Shown: piece after piece, positions 47,582 to 58,882 of the stretch
Layout of the letters: the number at the start of each line of letters is the position of its first letter
How positions within the stretch are numbered: the first letter of the stretch is position 1
Assembly: GCA_963281255.1 (NCBI GenBank)
Contig: OY725504.1
Location: 3,286,001 to 3,350,000 of the forward strand
Direction: 5' to 3'
Source of the DNA: Aphrocallistes beatrix
Taxonomy: Eukaryota; Porifera; Hexactinellida; Sceptrulophora; Aphrocallistidae
Length of the DNA stretch: 64,000 nt
Made by a program: the position numbers and the translations under genes
The notes under the pieces: model-generated
What the model saw: only the letters and a program-made list of their open reading frames with translations
Databases searched by the model: none
Told to the model about the DNA's origin: nothing

Positions 47582-50500
47582 ATGTCACTGAAAACTACAA
47601 TCGTTACAGATAGCATTTGCGATCGCAAGAAATTGATTCAATGTGTGTGTGAAGATTCAAGCTACGCACCTGGAGAGCTATTGATACAGTGCAAGGTTTG
47701 TGAGCGATGGTTACACGAGGAATGTCTTGGTCTCGACAGGCAAGATGACAAGCCGAATGAATTTGTGTGTGTATTCTGCGGGACAGCTATTTTAGTCGTA
47801 CAATGCAATTGCGGTGAAGAAATAAAAAATGTGCCAGTTTTGCATGAAGAAAGTGATCATATCCTGTGTTGCTGTGACGAACAGAATGAAAGCGGATTCA
47901 TGATACAGTGCGAGCATTGCTTGACATGGCAACATGGGAAGTGTATGGGGTTAAAAAAAGGGGAAAATCCGACTAACTATCTCTGTCATATATGCAGGTT
48001 TGCGAGTAGTAAGTTTATCATTGAGTCTCCAAAGCTGACTAAGGAAATTATACAGAGTAAGGAAGAAAATGGGAAAGGAGAGATGGAAATCGAACAAGGA
48101 GAAGCTTCAATAAAAATGAAGGAAAAAGAGAAATATTCTTACACTTGTAGGATATGCGGTGTAGAGTTTGAAAACGGGAGGGCTTTGATATACCATAATT
48201 CTTACGAAAAGTGTAAAACTAAAAATGTAAAAATACCCCAAGAAAACAGCTCCATCAGTCACCAAATTGAAAAATCCGCAAAGAATTATCCGGATAAAAA
48301 TATTCCGTTAGAGAGTTTTTGGAAGAAAAAATCTCCTGAAACTAATGGCAATAGAAAAGGTAACGATCCGAAAGAGCAACCGTGCACGAAAAGCATACTT
48401 GACGATGCTTTGTCAACGAAAGAATGTAGTATCACAGACTTAAACCATAGAAGTCAGTCTGATGCAAATGATTCTAAAGGCAATGATCACAGAGACAAAG
48501 CTATAGTCATCTCGACAACTCGTTCTCGACGAAACAATCATAAAACAAAAGTAGATAACATTGAGACAATACGCGATGTCAATATCACTCAACTTCAAAG
48601 CGATTTAGACATCTCTTCAACCAGCGAAGATATCTCAACAGAATGTTCTCTTGCATTCCCAGATATGAAATCACTAAAAACTCATTCACAATGCAATCCC
48701 AATTCTAAACCCATCCACCATACGAAGGAAGTTGTTTCCCAAGAAGAAGAAGATATTATCAACTGTCTCTGTGGTTCTGATGTTGAAACAGGGCTGATGG
48801 TGCAATGTGAGATTTGTCTAACCTGGCAACATGCAGTTTGTATTGGCCTGAGCAAGAGACAGACACTGCCTGCTAGCTATTTCTGCTTTGACTGCATGAA
48901 TAGAGGCTGCTTCTCAATTATTCTTGAACTAAGTAATGTGACTGTTGAAAATATTGCGGAGAAATTCCATCAAAAGTTTGTAGGCAGAGGTAGGAAACGA
49001 AAAATTTCTCAATCTAGCTTCACTACTAAAAGGCGAAAACAAAGTCAAGATTCAAGCGTATATACAGATGAATCAGAAGAATTTGATTCGTTGAGCGAAG
49101 ATTCTTTATTAGATGAATCTTATGAAACGCTTAAAATAAATAAATTGAAACGCGTCAGGCCTAGAGTTACTAAAGACTTCCTATCTCGTCCACTTGTTCG
49201 TTCTTCAGTGTCTGAATTGAGTGCAATGAAACATTTACTATCCACCATTCTCTCGAAAACGCGAATCTTCACACACCTACGCCCCTGCATTTCGAACTTC
49301 AAACGATTAACATTTGCTGAAGTTTTAGAATTACTTCCAACACCAATGGATTTTCCGAGCATAGAGATCACAAGTGATCTGAATGAAACAGTCCACACCA
49401 CCTCGATCAACTATCTTTCATCTGCGAATTATCCCTATGGAACCCAACTCATTATAAACGTGGGTGCACCTGTTACATGTTTGGCATGGGTACCCGCGGT
49501 TTTTAACACCGATAATGCGATATACTTAGCCATCACAACGCAACGAAGTGTTGCATGCAAGGATCATTTATTTTCAATCCCCCCTGTAGAGATTGATAGC
49601 CAGACATCAGATATCGTTCAGATATGGTCAATATGCGGTCATTCACAATTTGACAGTGAAGTTCGCATCGCAATGGGTCTCATCTTGAAACAAGGCAAAG
49701 TGATGGACATGCAATGGTGTCCTTCTGGGTGCTTTGATGAGGTCACGCATGATGTAGCCTCTACCCCGCGACTGGGCTTACTGCTAGTAGCAATGAACAC
49801 GGGAGAACTCGGTATAATCAGTGTACCTCATCCTGGAAAGTTGAATAAACCTGAAACGCAGAGTTCAAACTGGTTCGATGATCAGTTTTATGAAGTGAAG
49901 GGTTTTGATTTGACGCTAGGATTGGAGGACGGTCCACACCCTGATGGCTGTAACAAGTGTCTATGCTGCGATTGGTCACTGCAGAATAACCACGGGAGGA
50001 TTGTTGCTGGGTTTCAAAACGGAGTTGTGGCTGTTTGGAACCTAAAATCGAAGCTATTTTGTAAAAATAGCAAGCTTAGACCAATTTTAATGATTAAAGC
50101 ACACACAAACCCCGTAATTTCTGTCGTGTGGTCACCACAGCATCCGTATTTATTTGCCACTGCGAGTCATGACATGTATACCACTTTGATTTGGGATATG
50201 AGACAGGCGCAAGTTCATTCGACTGATATGAACAGTACTCAGGTCTGTGTTACGTGGTGCGTTTGCTGGCCTATCAACTATCTGAGGCCGGTATGTGGGA
50301 TTGAGGTGATACCAAGGAAAAACGAATTTTCTTGGTATGGAAATCTTTTTACCAATTCATTTCGCACTATCGGCACTCTGTATAGACATCAACTTGGTGG
50401 ACACTATCAGCAATGCCCAACTATCTCTTCACTAGATTGGTGTCGGAAGAATTGTAGTTTATTACTCGGATCTTTTTCTGGAGAATTACTTTTTCTTTAC

Positions 50501-51214
50501 TCTTTTCATTCCTGTAATAAGACCAAACTTAGAACCACTCAAGCCCGTAAATTGATAGATATTTCTATCAGAAGCGACGAGGAATACAACAAATTGAATA
50601 TGAATCCGTTCGATATTAAACGAATTAACGCTGTCACGATTGATTTTAACTTTTCAAGTTTTCGTAATGAAGAAACTTTTCGCGAATTTAAATGCGCCGA
50701 AGTGTCACAAGTGACTCTAGTAAAACGATTAATGAAACCTGATTCACCTAAAAAATCCAGCTCAGGCAAATTCACAGGTGAATGCAAGAAATGCGGCAAG
50801 AAATTCACAACCAAATATTCGATTGATTATCATAGAAAGCACAATGTGTGTAAGAACGGGAGTGTGCTTGATAATCGAGGCAACTTCTTTGGAACAACTA
50901 TGAGAGTCTGTGAAAATGATGCAGACCAACTGATGTTGCAACAATTGAAATCACAAAAGAATTCCAAACAAATCATAACTAGCTTCAAGGATAAATATAT
51001 TTCAAAATCACAGGCCAAATCGAATACAACAGCTGGAACGTCGGATAGCAGTCCACGATGTAGCACCCGTGAAAAACCGCCAGATAAGTATCAAGAGTGC
51101 TCACACTCTCAGATTAAACAGGTCAAGTGGTTCCCTTGCGAACCCTATCAGAAAGTTTTCGCTGTGGGGACAGGATTAGGTTTAATTACAATATCTTACT
51201 TGCCGGAAACATAG
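47582..51214 (+). CDS. PHD-finger, C2H2 and WD40 protein, TFIIIC110 (GTF3C2)-like
   Basis: Single-exon, 1210 residues. Three PHD fingers: about 21-66 (CVCEDSSYAPGELLIQCKVC), 96-138 (CCCDEQNESGFMIQCEHC) and 395-440 (CLCGSDVETGLMVQCEIC), each with TWQH or RWLH. C2H2-type fingers occur near 187 (YTCRICGVEFENGRALIYH) and 1068 (GECKKCGKKFTTKYSIDYHR). Between about 620 and 1000 a WD40 propeller resembles the TFIIIC subunit GTF3C2/Tfc6: MDMQWCPSGCFD, PRLGLLLVAMNTGELGIIS, HTNPVISVVWSPQHPYLFAT and LIWDMRQ. TFIIIC recruits RNA polymerase III to tRNA genes. Human GTF3C2 has no PHD fingers, so this is either a GTF3C2 variant that reads histone marks or a separate PHD/WD40 chromatin protein. Domain calls are firm, orthology moderate. 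Confidence 0.75.
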   Translation: MSLKTTIVTDSICDRKKLIQCVCEDSSYAPGELLIQCKVCERWLHEECLGLDRQDDKPNEFVCVFCGTAILVVQCNCGEEIKNVPVLHEESDHILCCCDEQNESGFMIQCEHCLTWQHGKCMGLKKGENPTNYLCHICRFASSKFIIESPKLTKEIIQSKEENGKGEMEIEQGEASIKMKEKEKYSYTCRICGVEFENGRALIYHNSYEKCKTKNVKIPQENSSISHQIEKSAKNYPDKNIPLESFWKKKSPETNGNRKGNDPKEQPCTKSILDDALSTKECSITDLNHRSQSDANDSKGNDHRDKAIVISTTRSRRNNHKTKVDNIETIRDVNITQLQSDLDISSTSEDISTECSLAFPDMKSLKTHSQCNPNSKPIHHTKEVVSQEEEDIINCLCGSDVETGLMVQCEICLTWQHAVCIGLSKRQTLPASYFCFDCMNRGCFSIILELSNVTVENIAEKFHQKFVGRGRKRKISQSSFTTKRRKQSQDSSVYTDESEEFDSLSEDSLLDESYETLKINKLKRVRPRVTKDFLSRPLVRSSVSELSAMKHLLSTILSKTRIFTHLRPCISNFKRLTFAEVLELLPTPMDFPSIEITSDLNETVHTTSINYLSSANYPYGTQLIINVGAPVTCLAWVPAVFNTDNAIYLAITTQRSVACKDHLFSIPPVEIDSQTSDIVQIWSICGHSQFDSEVRIAMGLILKQGKVMDMQWCPSGCFDEVTHDVASTPRLGLLLVAMNTGELGIISVPHPGKLNKPETQSSNWFDDQFYEVKGFDLTLGLEDGPHPDGCNKCLCCDWSLQNNHGRIVAGFQNGVVAVWNLKSKLFCKNSKLRPILMIKAHTNPVISVVWSPQHPYLFATASHDMYTTLIWDMRQAQVHSTDMNSTQVCVTWCVCWPINYLRPVCGIEVIPRKNEFSWYGNLFTNSFRTIGTLYRHQLGGHYQQCPTISSLDWCRKNCSLLLGSFSGELLFLYSFHSCNKTKLRTTQARKLIDISIRSDEEYNKLNMNPFDIKRINAVTIDFNFSSFRNEETFREFKCAEVSQVTLVKRLMKPDSPKKSSSGKFTGECKKCGKKFTTKYSIDYHRKHNVCKNGSVLDNRGNFFGTTMRVCENDADQLMLQQLKSQKNSKQIITSFKDKYISKSQAKSNTTAGTSDSSPRCSTREKPPDKYQECSHSQIKQVKWFPCEPYQKVFAVGTGLGLITISYLPET

Positions 51215-51397
51215 CGAAATTTGAAGATTTATTTTTAGAATTAATTAATTAATCAATTGTGTTATTCTGATCTGTTTACGTTTTTATCGGATCAGGGTAT
51301 ATAAAAATGTCGTTAGGGGAGGATGGATAAATATTTTAGTTAAATAAAAAGCTCTTAATATCTCTAAAAATTTAGTCCATTATAAATTACGTGTACA

Positions 51398-51563
51398 ATC
51401 GAAACCGGTTTTTCTCACTCCGGTTTATCCTTACTTATCGGTTTTTTTCTTACTATTTCAGAATCTTAATTATGTAAAATATTCCAAATCTATATTAATT
51501 TCCATCGGTTTTTTCTTACTGTTTGAACCTGTAAAGAAATAGTAAGAAAAAACCGGTTTCGAC
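51398..51563. mobile_element. MITE with GAAACCGGTTTTTTCT ends
   Basis: TCGAAACCGGTTTTTCT at the left is inverted at the right (AGAAAAAACCGGTTTCGA). Two further ATCGGTTTTTTTCTTACT units lie inside. It occupies most of the gap upstream of RPS3. Confidence 0.7.
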
Positions 51564-51612
51564 TATTTTGTATTTTCAAATTGATCAAGTGTAGTTGACT
51601 GGATATCATAAA

Positions 51613-52392
51613 ATGGCAGAAGCAGAAGAGGAGACTCTGACTCAGATCAGTAAGAAGCGTAAGTTTGTGGCTGACGGACTTTTCAAGGCAGAGCTCGACG
51701 CATTTCTGATGCAAGAACTAGCGGAGGAGGGCTACGCGGGGGTCGAGGTTCGTGTCACACCCAATAAAACTGAAGTCATCATCCTGGCCACTAAAACGCA
51801 GAGCGTTGTGGGGGAGAAGGGAAAGAGGATCCGCGAATTGACTTCGCTGGTGCAAAAGCGGTTCGGTTTTAGCGAGGGGAAGGTGGAACTTTTCGCGGAT
51901 AAAGTTGACGCTCGTGGGCTATGCGCGATTGGACAATGCGAGTCCATACGGTACAAGTTGATAGGAGGGCTGGCAGTGAGGAGAGCGTGCTACTCCGTCC
52001 TCAGGTTCATCATGGAGTCAGGCGCGAAAGGTTGCGAAGTTGTAGTCAGCGGGAAATTACGGGGCCAGCGAGCTAAGTCGATGAAGTTCACTGACGGACT
52101 AATGATTCACGCGGGGAACCCTGTGAAGGAGTATGTCGACTCGGCCACCATTCATGTCCAGCTGAGGCAAGGGATGCTCGGCATCAAAGTGAAGATAATG
52201 CAGCCTCAGGAATTCGAAGGGATGAGAGAAGGATCTAAGAAGAAACCGCTTCCTGACCAAGTCACGGTTCTAGAACCGAAGGATGACGGAGTGGTTACGG
52301 AGATCTATTCGGAGAATAAGGGTGCTAGGGAGCCCCTTGTTCCTCCCCCCGTTCCTCCGACGGGCGCTTCTAGCATGCCGCCTCCCCTATAG
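51613..52392 (+). CDS. RPS3: 40S ribosomal protein S3 (uS3)
   Basis: Single-exon, 259 residues from the ATG at 51613 ([18 protein letters not shown]); the frame extends to a TTG at 51595. RPS3 lies at the mRNA entry site of the small subunit. The KH domain ([20 protein letters not shown]) and the C-terminal block [19 protein letters not shown] are almost identical to animal RPS3. Codon use is GC-richer and more biased than in neighbouring genes, as expected for a highly expressed gene. The tail is slightly long (human 243) and proline-rich ([17 protein letters not shown]). Confidence 0.98.
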   Translation: MAEAEEETLTQISKKRKFVADGLFKAELDAFLMQELAEEGYAGVEVRVTPNKTEVIILATKTQSVVGEKGKRIRELTSLVQKRFGFSEGKVELFADKVDARGLCAIGQCESIRYKLIGGLAVRRACYSVLRFIMESGAKGCEVVVSGKLRGQRAKSMKFTDGLMIHAGNPVKEYVDSATIHVQLRQGMLGIKVKIMQPQEFEGMREGSKKKPLPDQVTVLEPKDDGVVTEIYSENKGAREPLVPPPVPPTGASSMPPPL

Positions 52393-52620
52393 AGTATATT
52401 GACTTTAGTTAGGATCAGATTAGTTCGTTATGATGACGGTGTTGTGCTGTGTAATGTAACTTATTCAATTAGGAAGACTTTCTAATGTTCAAACAACATT
52501 TTAGAACTTGAGAATTTTTCGATTAATTAACAAGTTTTTTACTTAAAAATTTGGAAATTATTTTAGCATTTTTTATTTTTAAATCAGCATATATTCCTAT
52601 CTATCTAACTCCTGGATGTA

Positions 52621-55600
52621 ATGGTGCAATTATTTCGCGAACTTGAACGCCTCGCGCTAGTCAACAAATTATGCACTGAACTCTCAAACCACTTCGGAAG
52701 CGACAGCGAGCATGTTGTAGACAAAGATGTCGCAGAGTTTATAATACATTTGGCGGAGAAAAATGCGGATGTTGATACCTTTCGGAAAGAATTGACTGAA
52801 AATGGAGCTGAATTTTCTGAATCTTTTATCACCAATATTCACAGATTAATTCACGCTCATTTTGAAAAAGCAAAACAGAAAAAAGTTTTAGAATCAAAGT
52901 CAGAACAGAAAAAATCTGATATTTTGACAGATGTCAATGGAGAAAAGATTGATGTCGATCCAAGTTTGTTACTTCGCGAAACTTTTAATCAAGAAATGAA
53001 ACAGAAATTCCCAGGGCTGTGTATAAAAGATGATATACCGTCTGCGAAAAAGTTGCAGCATCCAGAAGAGGGTGCTAAAAACCGCGAGAAAGTATTATCA
53101 ACCATGGGGCAGCTTGAAGCTCTGAGGAAGAAGAGTGCACGAATAGAGAAAGATGAAAACTTGAAAAGCCGCGAGAGACACAGAGATAGAAGTCGATCGC
53201 CTAATGGCAGCAGACATCGCAATCGCGAAAGATTTCACAGTCCATCTCCTACCAGACCCAGACATCGGAGAGGTGATAAAAACCGAAGAGATTCAAGGGA
53301 TAGAAGAAGGGATAAACGCGAGGAGAGTCCAGTGGATTTAGAACCAGTTTCGGGGTCGATTTACAAAGGAAATGTGACAGGTGTGTTGAAGTACGGCTGC
53401 TTCGTGAGTTTGAGAGGTGTGAAGGGTCGTTGGGAGGGTCTGGTACACATTAGTCAGATGTTGGGTGGGGGAGTTAGGGTGTCTGAGCCCCAGGAGGTTG
53501 TGAGTCGGGGCGACAGCGTGTTTGTTAAGGTGTTGAATATTACCGGCGAAAAAATGCGGTTATCAATGAAGGAAGCGTGTCAAAAGACCGGAAAGGATTT
53601 AGGCGGGCCAAAGCCGAGTGCGGTTACAATGGGCGGGGAAATTGGGCGCCCTTTTGCAACGCATAATCCAGAAGGAAGTGAGGATGATGACGACGTGTCA
53701 AATTCCGCGAATCGTTCCTGGACAGGGGGCAGCGGTCGGAAACGAGCTCGCTGCTCGAGTCCGGAGAAGTGGGAGCTGAAGCAGCTGGTAGCGGCGGGAG
53801 TGATGGAGCTGGAGGACCTGCCTTGGTACGACGAGGAGACCGGCGTGCTGAGAGAAGACGCCGATGATTCCGATGAGGAGATTGAGATAGGTGAGTTGAG
53901 TGGGGTAAAATTCATTTTTATCAAATTGCAGGTGACTCCGCTTAATCGGGACACTTTGGTCCAGAATATTTTGTCCCGATTGAGCGGAGTTCCCAATTAA
54001 CCGATGAAATTTAGTATTAACTTCTTTCTATGTATGGGAACCATTCCGTTCCTGGAGACTTGACTGTATCTTTTTTTGATAGAAATCGTTGAGGACGAAC
54101 CTGCGTTTCTACGCGGGCAGACACGCCTCACAACGATGCACTCACCTGTGAAGATCATCAAGAATCCTGACGGATCCCTCCAGAGGGCAGCTGTCACGCA
54201 GAGCGCACTCGCGAAAGAACGTCGCGAAATCCGTCAGGCCAAGCGAGAAGCAGACCAAGACAGTGTGTCTCATGACGTCAGCAAATCCTGGCTGGATCCC
54301 ATCCCGGAAGGAGGAGATCGCTACTTTGCACAGGATCTCAAAAACGCAGGTGCGCCACCTGGCGAGGTGCCAGAATGGAAGAAGGCGTCTTTTGGCGGGA
54401 ACAAAGTGTCCTATGGCAAGAAGACTTCTCTGAGTATTATCGAGCAGAGGAAATCGCTTCCTATCTACAGACTGAAGAAGAGTCTTGTGGAAGCGATAAC
54501 GAAGCATCAGATTCTCATCGTCATCGGGGCGACTGGGTCGGGCAAGACAACTCAGATAACGCAGTACCTCGTCGAGAATGGATTCACGAAGAATGGACGA
54601 ATCGGTTGCACACAGCCGAGGAGAGTGGCAGCAACGAGTGTTGCCAAGCGCGTGTCAGAAGAATTCGGATGTCGACTGGGACAAGAGGTTCGTGATAAGT
54701 TTAATGCTATCTACGAATAATTCCCAAACCGAAAACTCAGCTGGACATAATGAATACGCTTCTTTTTTTAAAAAATTGTCATTTCATTAGCTCCATTTCT
54801 AAACGATGTTATGATTATATTCTTGTCTAGATTGGTTACACAATCCGCTTCGAAGACTGCACTTCAAACGATACAATAATAAAGTACATGACGGAAGGAA
54901 TGCTGCTGAGAGAAAGTCTCATCGACAATGACCTACTCGCCTACTCTGTTATAATGTTAGATGAAGCACACGAGAGAACGGTCAACACTGACGTGTTATT
55001 TGGTTTGTTAAAAAAGGCAGTGAAGAGAAGATCAGACTTGAAACTGATCGTAACATCGGCTACCTTAGACGCAGTCAAGTTTAGTTCATATTTCCATGAA
55101 GCACCTATTTTCACCATCCCTGGTCTAACCTTCCCTGTTGAGATAATGTACACCAAAGATCCTGAACCGGATTACCTGGACGCTGCCCTGATTTCTGTAA
55201 TGCAGATACACCTGACAGAGCCCCCTGGGGATATCCTACTCTTTCTGACCGGTCAAGAGGAGATTGACACTGCCTGTGAAGTGTTGTACGAGCGAATGAA
55301 GTCTTTGGGACCGGAAGTCCCTGAGCTTGTTATTCTCCCAGTCTACTCGGCCCTGCCTAGTGAAATGCAAACGCGAATTTTCGATCCTGCTCCTGTTGGC
55401 TCGCGAAAAGTCGTGATCGCGACTAACATCGCGGAAACCTCACTCACTATCGACGGTATCTACTATGTAGTGGACCCAGGCTTTGTAAAGCAGAAAGTTT
55501 ACAATTCGAAGAGTGGCTTGGACGCCCTCGTGATTACCCCCATCTCACAAGCTCAGGCCAAGCAGCGGTCTGGTCGTGCGGGTAGAACAGGTCCTGGTAA

Positions 55601-56570
55601 ATGCTATCGACTATACACCGAGAGAGCTTACAGAGACGAAATGTTACCCTCAGCTGTACCCGAAATTCAGCGAACTAATCTAGCCAGCACTGTTCTCTCA
55701 TTGAAAGCGATGGGGATTAATGACCTCCTATCGTTTGACTTCATGGATCCTCCCCCGATGGACACGATGATAATGGCCATGGAGCAGTTGCACTCCTTAT
55801 CAGCACTTGATGATGAAGGATTACTGACAAGGCTAGGGAGACGTATGGCTGAGTTCCCACTAGAACCACCGTTATCTAAAATGCTCATCCAGTCAGTGCA
55901 TCTGGGCTGTAGTGAAGAAGTGCTTACGATCGTTTCAATGTTATCTGTTCAGAATGTGTTCTATCGGCCTAAAGATAAACAAGCTGTCGCTGACCAGAAA
56001 AAATCGAACTTTCACCAGCCTGAAGGCGACCACCTCACACTCCTCGCGGTTTATAACGCCTGGAAGAATAACCGCATGTCGAATAGCTGGTGCTATGAAA
56101 ACTTCGTGCAATCTCGTTCTTTACGGAGAGCTGATGACATTCGTAGACAGATGCTAGGCATTATGGACAGACATAAGTTGGACGTAGTTTCCTGCGGAAA
56201 AGCTGTGTCTAAAGTTCAAAAGGCGATTTGTAGTGGTTTCTTCCGTAACTCAGCTCGAAAAGACCCACAAGAAGGCTTTAAGACTTTAACAGATAACCAG
56301 AACGTGTACGTACACCCTTCTTCATCTCTCTACAACAGACAGCCGGACTGGGTTATTTACCACGAGTTGGTGCTCACAACCAAAGAGTACATGCGTGAAT
56401 GTATTGCTCTCGACCCAAAGTGGCTTGTCGAGTTTGCGCCAGCTTTTTACAAGTTTGGCGATCCAACTAAATTGAGTAAACGCAAGAGACAAGAGAAATT
56501 GGAGCCGTTGTATAACCGTTACGAGGAACAGAACTCATGGAGAATTTCTAGACAGAGAGTCAGGAAATAA
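52621..56570 (+). CDS. DHX8: DHX8 (Prp22) spliceosomal DEAH helicase, three exons
   Basis: Exons 52621-53890, 54083-54687 and 54831-56570 give 1204 residues (human 1220). DHX8/Prp22 releases spliced mRNA from the spliceosome. The N-terminal helical domain is followed by an RS/RD-rich stretch (about 185-240), an S1 RNA-binding domain (about 246-325, [19 protein letters not shown]) and the helicase: Walker A GATGSGKT (about 572-579; alanine where human has glutamate), DEAH (669-672), [19 protein letters not shown] and [13 protein letters not shown]. The C-terminal HA2/OB part is close to human throughout. Intron 1 (53891-54082) is mostly a MITE; the frame that reads into it after 53890 is not coding. 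All motifs appear functional. Confidence 0.97.
53929..54066. mobile_element. pogo/Tigger-like MITE, family B, in DHX8 intron 1
   Basis: CAGGTGACTCCGCTTAATCG at the left and GGAGACTTGACTG at the right, inverted relative to the copy in ACSL intron 1 (7124-7276). 138 bp inside a 192-nt intron; without it the intron would be about 54 nt. Confidence 0.8.
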
Positions 56571-56729
56571 ATCACCTTTGCTTGTAAATTGAAGTTCACT
56601 GATGAATTAAATAAACAGTTTTCATATATTAATAATACAAATACCATAGTAGTGTGTGCTAGTATAGTATATCTAGACACAGTTGTGTAAATACAAAGGG
56701 GACTAATAATATGCGAATATACAAGTTAG

Positions 56730-58882
56730 TTAATTCCCTAGCAAACTCAACACAATTGCTAGGAACACCATCAGGAATACCATTGGAAGGCTTTGTACTG
56801 CTGCGCCTGTAGCAGTGATTGGTGTGAAGTAAGGTTGGTTGGTGTTGCAATCATAATAATAATCGCCGTTTCCACCGGGATAGTAAGTGCCATTGTAATT
56901 CCCGCACATATCTCGTCTGTATGGGAACACCTCGTAGTCCACTCCTGGCCTCGGGAATGAAACGTTAAAAATGTATTGCCCTTCGTAAGAATAATTTCCA
57001 GATGGATCACAGTATATATAAGTATTCCCAGTGTCTACTGTCTGCGAAATTTCTAAGGTGCGAATTATTTTATCTGTCCATTGAATGCTATCTGCATTTG
57101 AGAACAAATCTGATCGCGATGTGCTGTCGCTAACTGGTACATCATTACATTTAAAAGAGTCCAAAGCAGCATCAAAACTGGTCCCAGTTCTATACGTGGT
57201 TAGACAGAGGGGGAAATCTTGCTTGGGGTAGTAGTAGAAGTAGTCCTGACACATCTCCTGTCGCGTTGATAAACCTCCAAAAGTGAAGTTATTCCTTTGA
57301 GGAGTGCTGTACAAGCAGTTGAGAATCAGTTCATCCCCCGGCTTAACCACAATAGGAGGGTCGTTATAAAGAGGTTCCTAAACAAGATTCGGGAATAATT
57401 TAACTGTATTAGCTAGCTACCCCATCCTGTGAATATTCATTCTTACCTGATAATCGAAGTCGTAATTAAGATTCAGATCAATGTACCCAATTTCCAGTCC
57501 ACATGGCCACACCAACTAGATGTGAGTGTAAAAACGAAGCGAATATGTTGATGTCTTGTGTGAGGTAACCTTGTGTACAAATACTGGGACAGTATGCTTG
57601 TACTAGGAAACTAGTTGATCTCGGGGGGATAGCAATTTCCGGACCAACTATATGGCCTATGCTTAGACTTCCGGCGTCGTGTTGTCTCAAGGTTTCTGTG
57701 TAGTGAAAAATGAACCCGGAATCGTCTATGACATTCATATCTAGATCCGGGTTATCATAATGCATTTCTAACAGGACTGTGTTAAAATCTATATTGGGTC
57801 CCCCAATTGGTAGTCCTACTTCCAACGGGAACTCCAAATCAGTGCCTCCAACTGCCCAGCTGGCAATCGTGAGAGCGGTGCATAGGTCCAGACTGCTGTC
57901 AGCTATTGGACCAACGCCAGTGAAGCACTCGCCGCTCACCGCAGGGTAATTGCCCCTGCAGGAGTACATCAGTGCGTGGTGGACGTACTTCGCACTTCTC
58001 GGGGAAAGAGTGATGCCTAGAAGTTATTAGGAATTAACAATTGTTAATAGAATAAACTGAATATATAATTACGTAGTATTTCTCACCTATACGTACCACA
58101 TGGTGTTTCACTGCAGGATGTGGGAAGTTGAAGCTAGTGCACCAGTATGTCGTATCCTTGTTTGGAATCGTTATGTTCCCAGCAGTGAAAGACAAGGTCT
58201 TCGTGTTAGCAGGGAGAGCTTGGGAAAACCCTCTGTTGCCTTTGTTCAGTAGGTTGAGGGACTGGGTTCCCCTGGTAGAATGCTGTGCAAAGTTGTTACC
58301 AATTGGGTCTTGGTCATTCCAACTGTATATTATGCGAATTGTGCCAGAAGAGATTTCGCGATCTCGTGTATCACAAGTTTGAAGATCTCTGCAAAGAAAT
58401 TAGTTCGTTAGAAAATCTACGACAGTTTCTTATTCTGAATTGGAGTGAAGATAAATTCCTAAAAGTTTACTCCTCAATTAAAAGCGTTTTGTTGTAATTG
58501 AAGTTTACCTGCAAAATTCGATGACAGTTTTTCCGTTCTCTTCAAATCCTTCTACCAATTCGAAATCTTGTCTCTCATCTAACGCTGGCAAGCTTTGGCG
58601 TTCAGCATATCTATCTGTGATGGTAACTCTTCCATCAACCACCCACGCCATCATAATGTCAGAACCTACCATTCCTCCGTTAGGCGAGAACCCCAGTCCC
58701 ACCCAGCCTAAAGTTTCCACTTCAACCGCCATGCATATTTTCCCGTTGTCAGCATTGTTCCAGTGTAACGTGTACTTGGGATGGAGAGATGTCGAGAAAT
58801 CATAGTTCAGCACGTGGTTACTCTCCACTACCAATATTGGTAGTAGTATTATAGACAGAGCGAGGAGATGAGAAACTATCAT
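56730..58882 (-). CDS. DBH/MOXD1-like copper monooxygenase with a frame break
   Basis: Minus-strand exons 58509-58882, 58087-58388, 57447-58016 and 56730-57377. A signal peptide (MIVSHLLALSIILLPILVV) precedes a DOMON domain (YTLHWNNADNGKICMAVEVE). The two copper-binding domains follow: KHHVVRIG and YVHHALMYSC (CuM/CuH histidines), LLEMHYDNP, FLHSHLVG (His-x-His) and GGLSTRQEM (Met ligand). The C-terminus is hydrophobic (VFLMVFLAIVLSLL), a membrane or GPI anchor. The family hydroxylates dopamine or related substrates. In exon 3 the frame breaks at about 57490: SHLVGVAMWTGNWVH then stop, while the correct continuation GLEIGYIDLNLNYDFDYQ lies in the +1 frame, and about five residues are missing relative to human MOXD1. 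Either a mutated allele or pseudogene, or an assembly error; ligands are otherwise intact. Confidence 0.8.

Noticed and set aside
53580-53996. Minus-strand frame starting MGTPLNRDK, and a matching plus-strand frame at 7209-7409
   Set aside because: Both are translations of the same family B MITE, so the similarity reflects repeat DNA and not a gene family.
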